A DNA stretch of 64,000 bases, from positions 1,054,001 to 1,118,000 of the forward strand of contig NZ_JAMGSI010000002.1 in assembly GCF_023516715.1 (NCBI RefSeq), written 5' to 3'. The notes beneath the pieces are model-generated. The model did not search any database. It was given only the letters and a program-made list of their open reading frames with translations, and was not told where the DNA came from. Made by a program: the position numbers and the translations under genes. The DNA is from Akkermansia massiliensis (lineage in GTDB: Bacteria > Verrucomicrobiota > Verrucomicrobiia > Verrucomicrobiales > Akkermansiaceae). This document shows, in pieces, positions 62,191 to 64,000 of the stretch (position 1 is its first letter; every line of letters begins with the position of its first letter).

Positions 62191-63117
62191 ATGATAGATA
62201 TTCCTTCCCGTCTGGTCAAACGCTGCAAAAAGTTCATTGAGCCGTACCGGGTGACGGACGGCAAGGGGTTCAAGTTATCCCACTATGATCCGGGCGATCT
62301 GGGCAAGCTGGACAAGGACAGCAAGAAGGAAGCCGTGGACAAGCTGGAGAAGGGCATTGAGCTGCTGGAACAGCTTCAGGAGGTGCTTTATGCCAGCGAA
62401 TCCTATGCGCTGCTGGTGGTGCTGCAGGCGATGGATAGCGCGGGCAAGGACGGCATTGTGAAGCATGTGATGGGCGGAGTCAATCCGCAGGGGTGCGTGG
62501 TCAGCAGCTTCAAGCCGCCCTCCACGCTGGAACGGAGCCATGATTTCCTGTGGCGGTGCGTGGCCCGTCTTCCCCGGCGGGGAATGATCGGCATTTTCAA
62601 CCGTTCCTACTATGAAGAAGTGCTGAGCGTGCGCGTGCATCCGGAATTTCTGGCGGGGGAGGGGTTTGATCCCGTCCATGCCAAGGGAGCCTTCTGGAAG
62701 GAGAGGTACAGATCCATCAATAATCTGGAACGCCATCTGCTCGCCAACAAGACGCGCATCGTGAAGATATTCCTTAACCTTTCCAGTGAGGAACAGAGAA
62801 AGCGCCTTCTGGCGCGGCTGGACACCCCGCACAAGAACTGGAAGTTTTCAGAGGGGGACATCCACGAACGCGAGTTCTGGGACCAGTACCAGAAGGCGTA
62901 TGAGGAAATGATACGTCATACTTCTTCCCGGGACGCGCCGTGGTATGTGGTGCCGGCGGACAACAAGTGGTATTCCAGGCTTGTCTGCATGTGCGCCATT
63001 GTGGAGGCACTGGCGGAAATGAAACTGGAATACCCTAAGGTGTCCGGGGAATTGAAGGCGTTCTTCCCTGAATTCCGGGAGGAACTGGAACGCCCCCTGT
63101 CCGGGGACAGGGATTGA
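62191..63117 (+). CDS. Polyphosphate kinase 2 family protein
   Basis: 308 residues; ATG at 62191 gives MIDIPSRLVKRCKKFIEPYR. PPK2 features: Walker A LQAMDSAGKDG, FKPPSTLERSHDFLWR, Walker B IGIFNRSYYEEVLSVRVHP, and lid ERYRSINNLERHL with conserved Arg. PPK2 enzymes use polyphosphate to phosphorylate nucleotides (class I on NDP, II on NMP, III on both). One domain only, and the length and N-terminal extension fit class III or I. Cytoplasmic. Separate transcript from GH110. Confidence 0.9.
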   Translation: MIDIPSRLVKRCKKFIEPYRVTDGKGFKLSHYDPGDLGKLDKDSKKEAVDKLEKGIELLEQLQEVLYASESYALLVVLQAMDSAGKDGIVKHVMGGVNPQGCVVSSFKPPSTLERSHDFLWRCVARLPRRGMIGIFNRSYYEEVLSVRVHPEFLAGEGFDPVHAKGAFWKERYRSINNLERHLLANKTRIVKIFLNLSSEEQRKRLLARLDTPHKNWKFSEGDIHEREFWDQYQKAYEEMIRHTSSRDAPWYVVPADNKWYSRLVCMCAIVEALAEMKLEYPKVSGELKAFFPEFREELERPLSGDRD

Positions 63118-63256
63118 ACGAAGAGTCCGGGAACGGAAGGGAAAGAAAAAAGGCCGCGGAAGAATGGCAAAAAGAAAAACGGCGCATCATGCGGAAGCTT
63201 CCCTCCGTCTGCTGCGCCGCCGCATTCCATCCCGTGCGGGCCTGCCGGTTCTTTAA

Positions 63257-63700
63257 TCAGCGCCTGCGTTCCCAGGATTTCACCTTGCCGTTGATGAACA
63301 GCACGTAGCCGGTATCCACCGGGACGTAGGTGACGTCATTGTAATACGGGTAATAGGGACGGTAGAACCCCGGTCCCCAATAGGGGCCTCCCCAGTAGGG
63401 CCCGGCCCAGAAGGAGGGCGGCGGGGTGTAAACCGGCTGGAGGGAAGAGTAAATCCAGCGGGTGGCGGATTTTCCGTTAAGGTTGCCTTCCGCGACGGCG
63501 GAGGGGTCTCCCCAGGCCAGGAAGACGGCGGGCGGCGACATGCCTTCCGCAATCTGTCCGGCTTCCACCAGCGTTTTCTGGCTGGGCGGAAGGGAATTGA
63601 AAAGGGCTGGGTTTTTCTGGATGCGGGATGCCGGGGTGGACACGCAGGAAGCAAGGCTCAGAGCGGCGGCCAGGGTAGTGAAAAGTAACTTCCAGTTCAT
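63257..63700 (-). CDS. YPG-rich small lipoprotein
   Basis: 147 residues. ATG at 63700 gives a lipoprotein signal ending SLASC; another ATG at 63709 is possible. A region around 40-80 (LVEAGQIAEGMSPPAVFLAWGDPSAV) is like the SmpA/OmlA-type turn-helix with GMS-x-x-x-V-x-x-x-WG-x-P, common in outer-membrane lipoproteins. The C-terminal half is Tyr/Pro/Gly/Trp-rich (GPYWGGPYWGPGF) and ends in a strand VLFINGKVKSWE. Function unknown. Divergent from the last, partial gene. Confidence 0.78.
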   Translation of the reverse strand: MNWKLLFTTLAAALSLASCVSTPASRIQKNPALFNSLPPSQKTLVEAGQIAEGMSPPAVFLAWGDPSAVAEGNLNGKSATRWIYSSLQPVYTPPPSFWAGPYWGGPYWGPGFYRPYYPYYNDVTYVPVDTGYVLFINGKVKSWERRR

Positions 63701-63773
63701 GATGTACATACGGATAACACTCACTTTGACTCTTGCCAAGGGTGTTTTGTTGAGTAAAATGTACGAACACGTT

Positions 63774-64000
63774 ATGAAAGCGCTCCGCAATCTGGCTTTA
63801 ACACTGATGGTCCCCGTTCTGGTTTCTTCCCTGTCCGCAGCAGAAAAGCCGGAAATAATCGATGAATATCTCCCGGTCGGCAAAATGGCGGAAGCTTCCG
63901 CCGTCAGCGTTGTGCTTGATGAAAGCCTTCAGCCATTCATGGAAAAGATTGACGGCGTTTTTGCCTCCCTGCCCGACAAGGACAAGAAGGAGCTCGTCAG
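63774..64000 (+). CDS. Partial secreted protein of unknown function
   Basis: ATG at 63774 opens a frame that runs off the right edge; 75 codons are visible. It begins MKALRNLALTLMVPVLVSS, a signal peptide ending around LSAA-E, then charged sequence with LPVGKMAEASAVSVVLDE. An in-frame ATG at 63759 (MYEHVMKAL) is an alternative. A promoter-like TTGCCA (63733-63738) and TAAAAT (63755-63760), 16 bp apart, would favour the ATG at 63774. Confidence 0.65.
   Translation, partial: MKALRNLALTLMVPVLVSSLSAAEKPEIIDEYLPVGKMAEASAVSVVLDESLQPFMEKIDGVFASLPDKDKKELV

Overview
The window looks like a chromosomal segment of an Akkermansia-type Verrucomicrobiota (inferred from content, not from any search). Pointers are a moderately GC-rich genome with few clear Shine-Dalgarno sites, many secreted or lipoprotein genes of unknown function, a PEP-CTERM-like anchored protein, two DUF5009/HGSNAT-like acetyltransferases, and mucin- or blood-group-type glycosidases (GH110 behind an NPCBM domain, and a GH36/Sip1-like enzyme). 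No rRNA, tRNA, CRISPR array, transposase or prophage was seen. The window opens inside a minus-strand gene and closes inside a plus-strand gene.

Layout. 1-7.2 kb: a minus-strand run with a DoxX protein, a secreted terpenoid-cyclase-fold protein paired with a YdjY-domain protein, then kdsD, a MoeB/ThiF protein, an HdeD-like membrane protein and a secreted unknown; one plus-strand alpha/beta hydrolase has an odd nucleophile elbow. 7.2-18.7 kb: a secreted repeat protein coupled to a GH36-like glycosidase, a PEP-CTERM protein, an acyltransferase, an L,D-transpeptidase lipoprotein, PBP2 with a long C-terminal tail, and a large lipoprotein. 18.9-26.2 kb: a complete F1Fo ATP synthase operon, atpB-E-F-H-A-G-D-C, ending in a coupled DUF5069 gene.

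26.2-40.2 kb is the accessory core. A 2132-residue Rhs/YD-repeat protein with a polyserine linker carries a cysteine-rich variable C-terminus and is followed by a probable immunity gene. Next come a broken copy of a sprT-nagX gene pair, an orphan Rhs 3' end with a different, JAMM/DUF4329-like C-terminus and its own downstream gene, a third decayed Rhs scrap, and finally the intact sprT-nagX pair. The order reads as a record of repeated Rhs-tip replacement and flanking duplication. The tips and partner genes are much more AT-rich than their surroundings.

40.3-45.5 kb: an overlapping cassette for lipid-linked amino-sugar transfer (aminotransferase, GNAT, GtrB-like GT2, two SMR/ArnE-F-like proteins), followed from its own promoter by a large membrane protein. 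45.6-53 kb: a secreted unknown, bioB-bioA, the tail of a deleted sulfatase, and a GT2-YfhO pair resembling the CsbB/YfhO glycosylation module. 53-58 kb: a fur-like gene followed by sufC-sufB-sufD, then rplU-rpmA. 58-64 kb: tsaE, a lipoprotein/hydrolase pair, GH110, PPK2, a YPG-rich lipoprotein and a partial secreted protein.

The most interesting items are the nested Rhs array, the two polyprenol-linked glycosylation modules, the Fur-like protein that has lost its cysteines inside the suf operon, and a pair of intergenic segments each bounded by inverted copies of a 15-bp palindrome.
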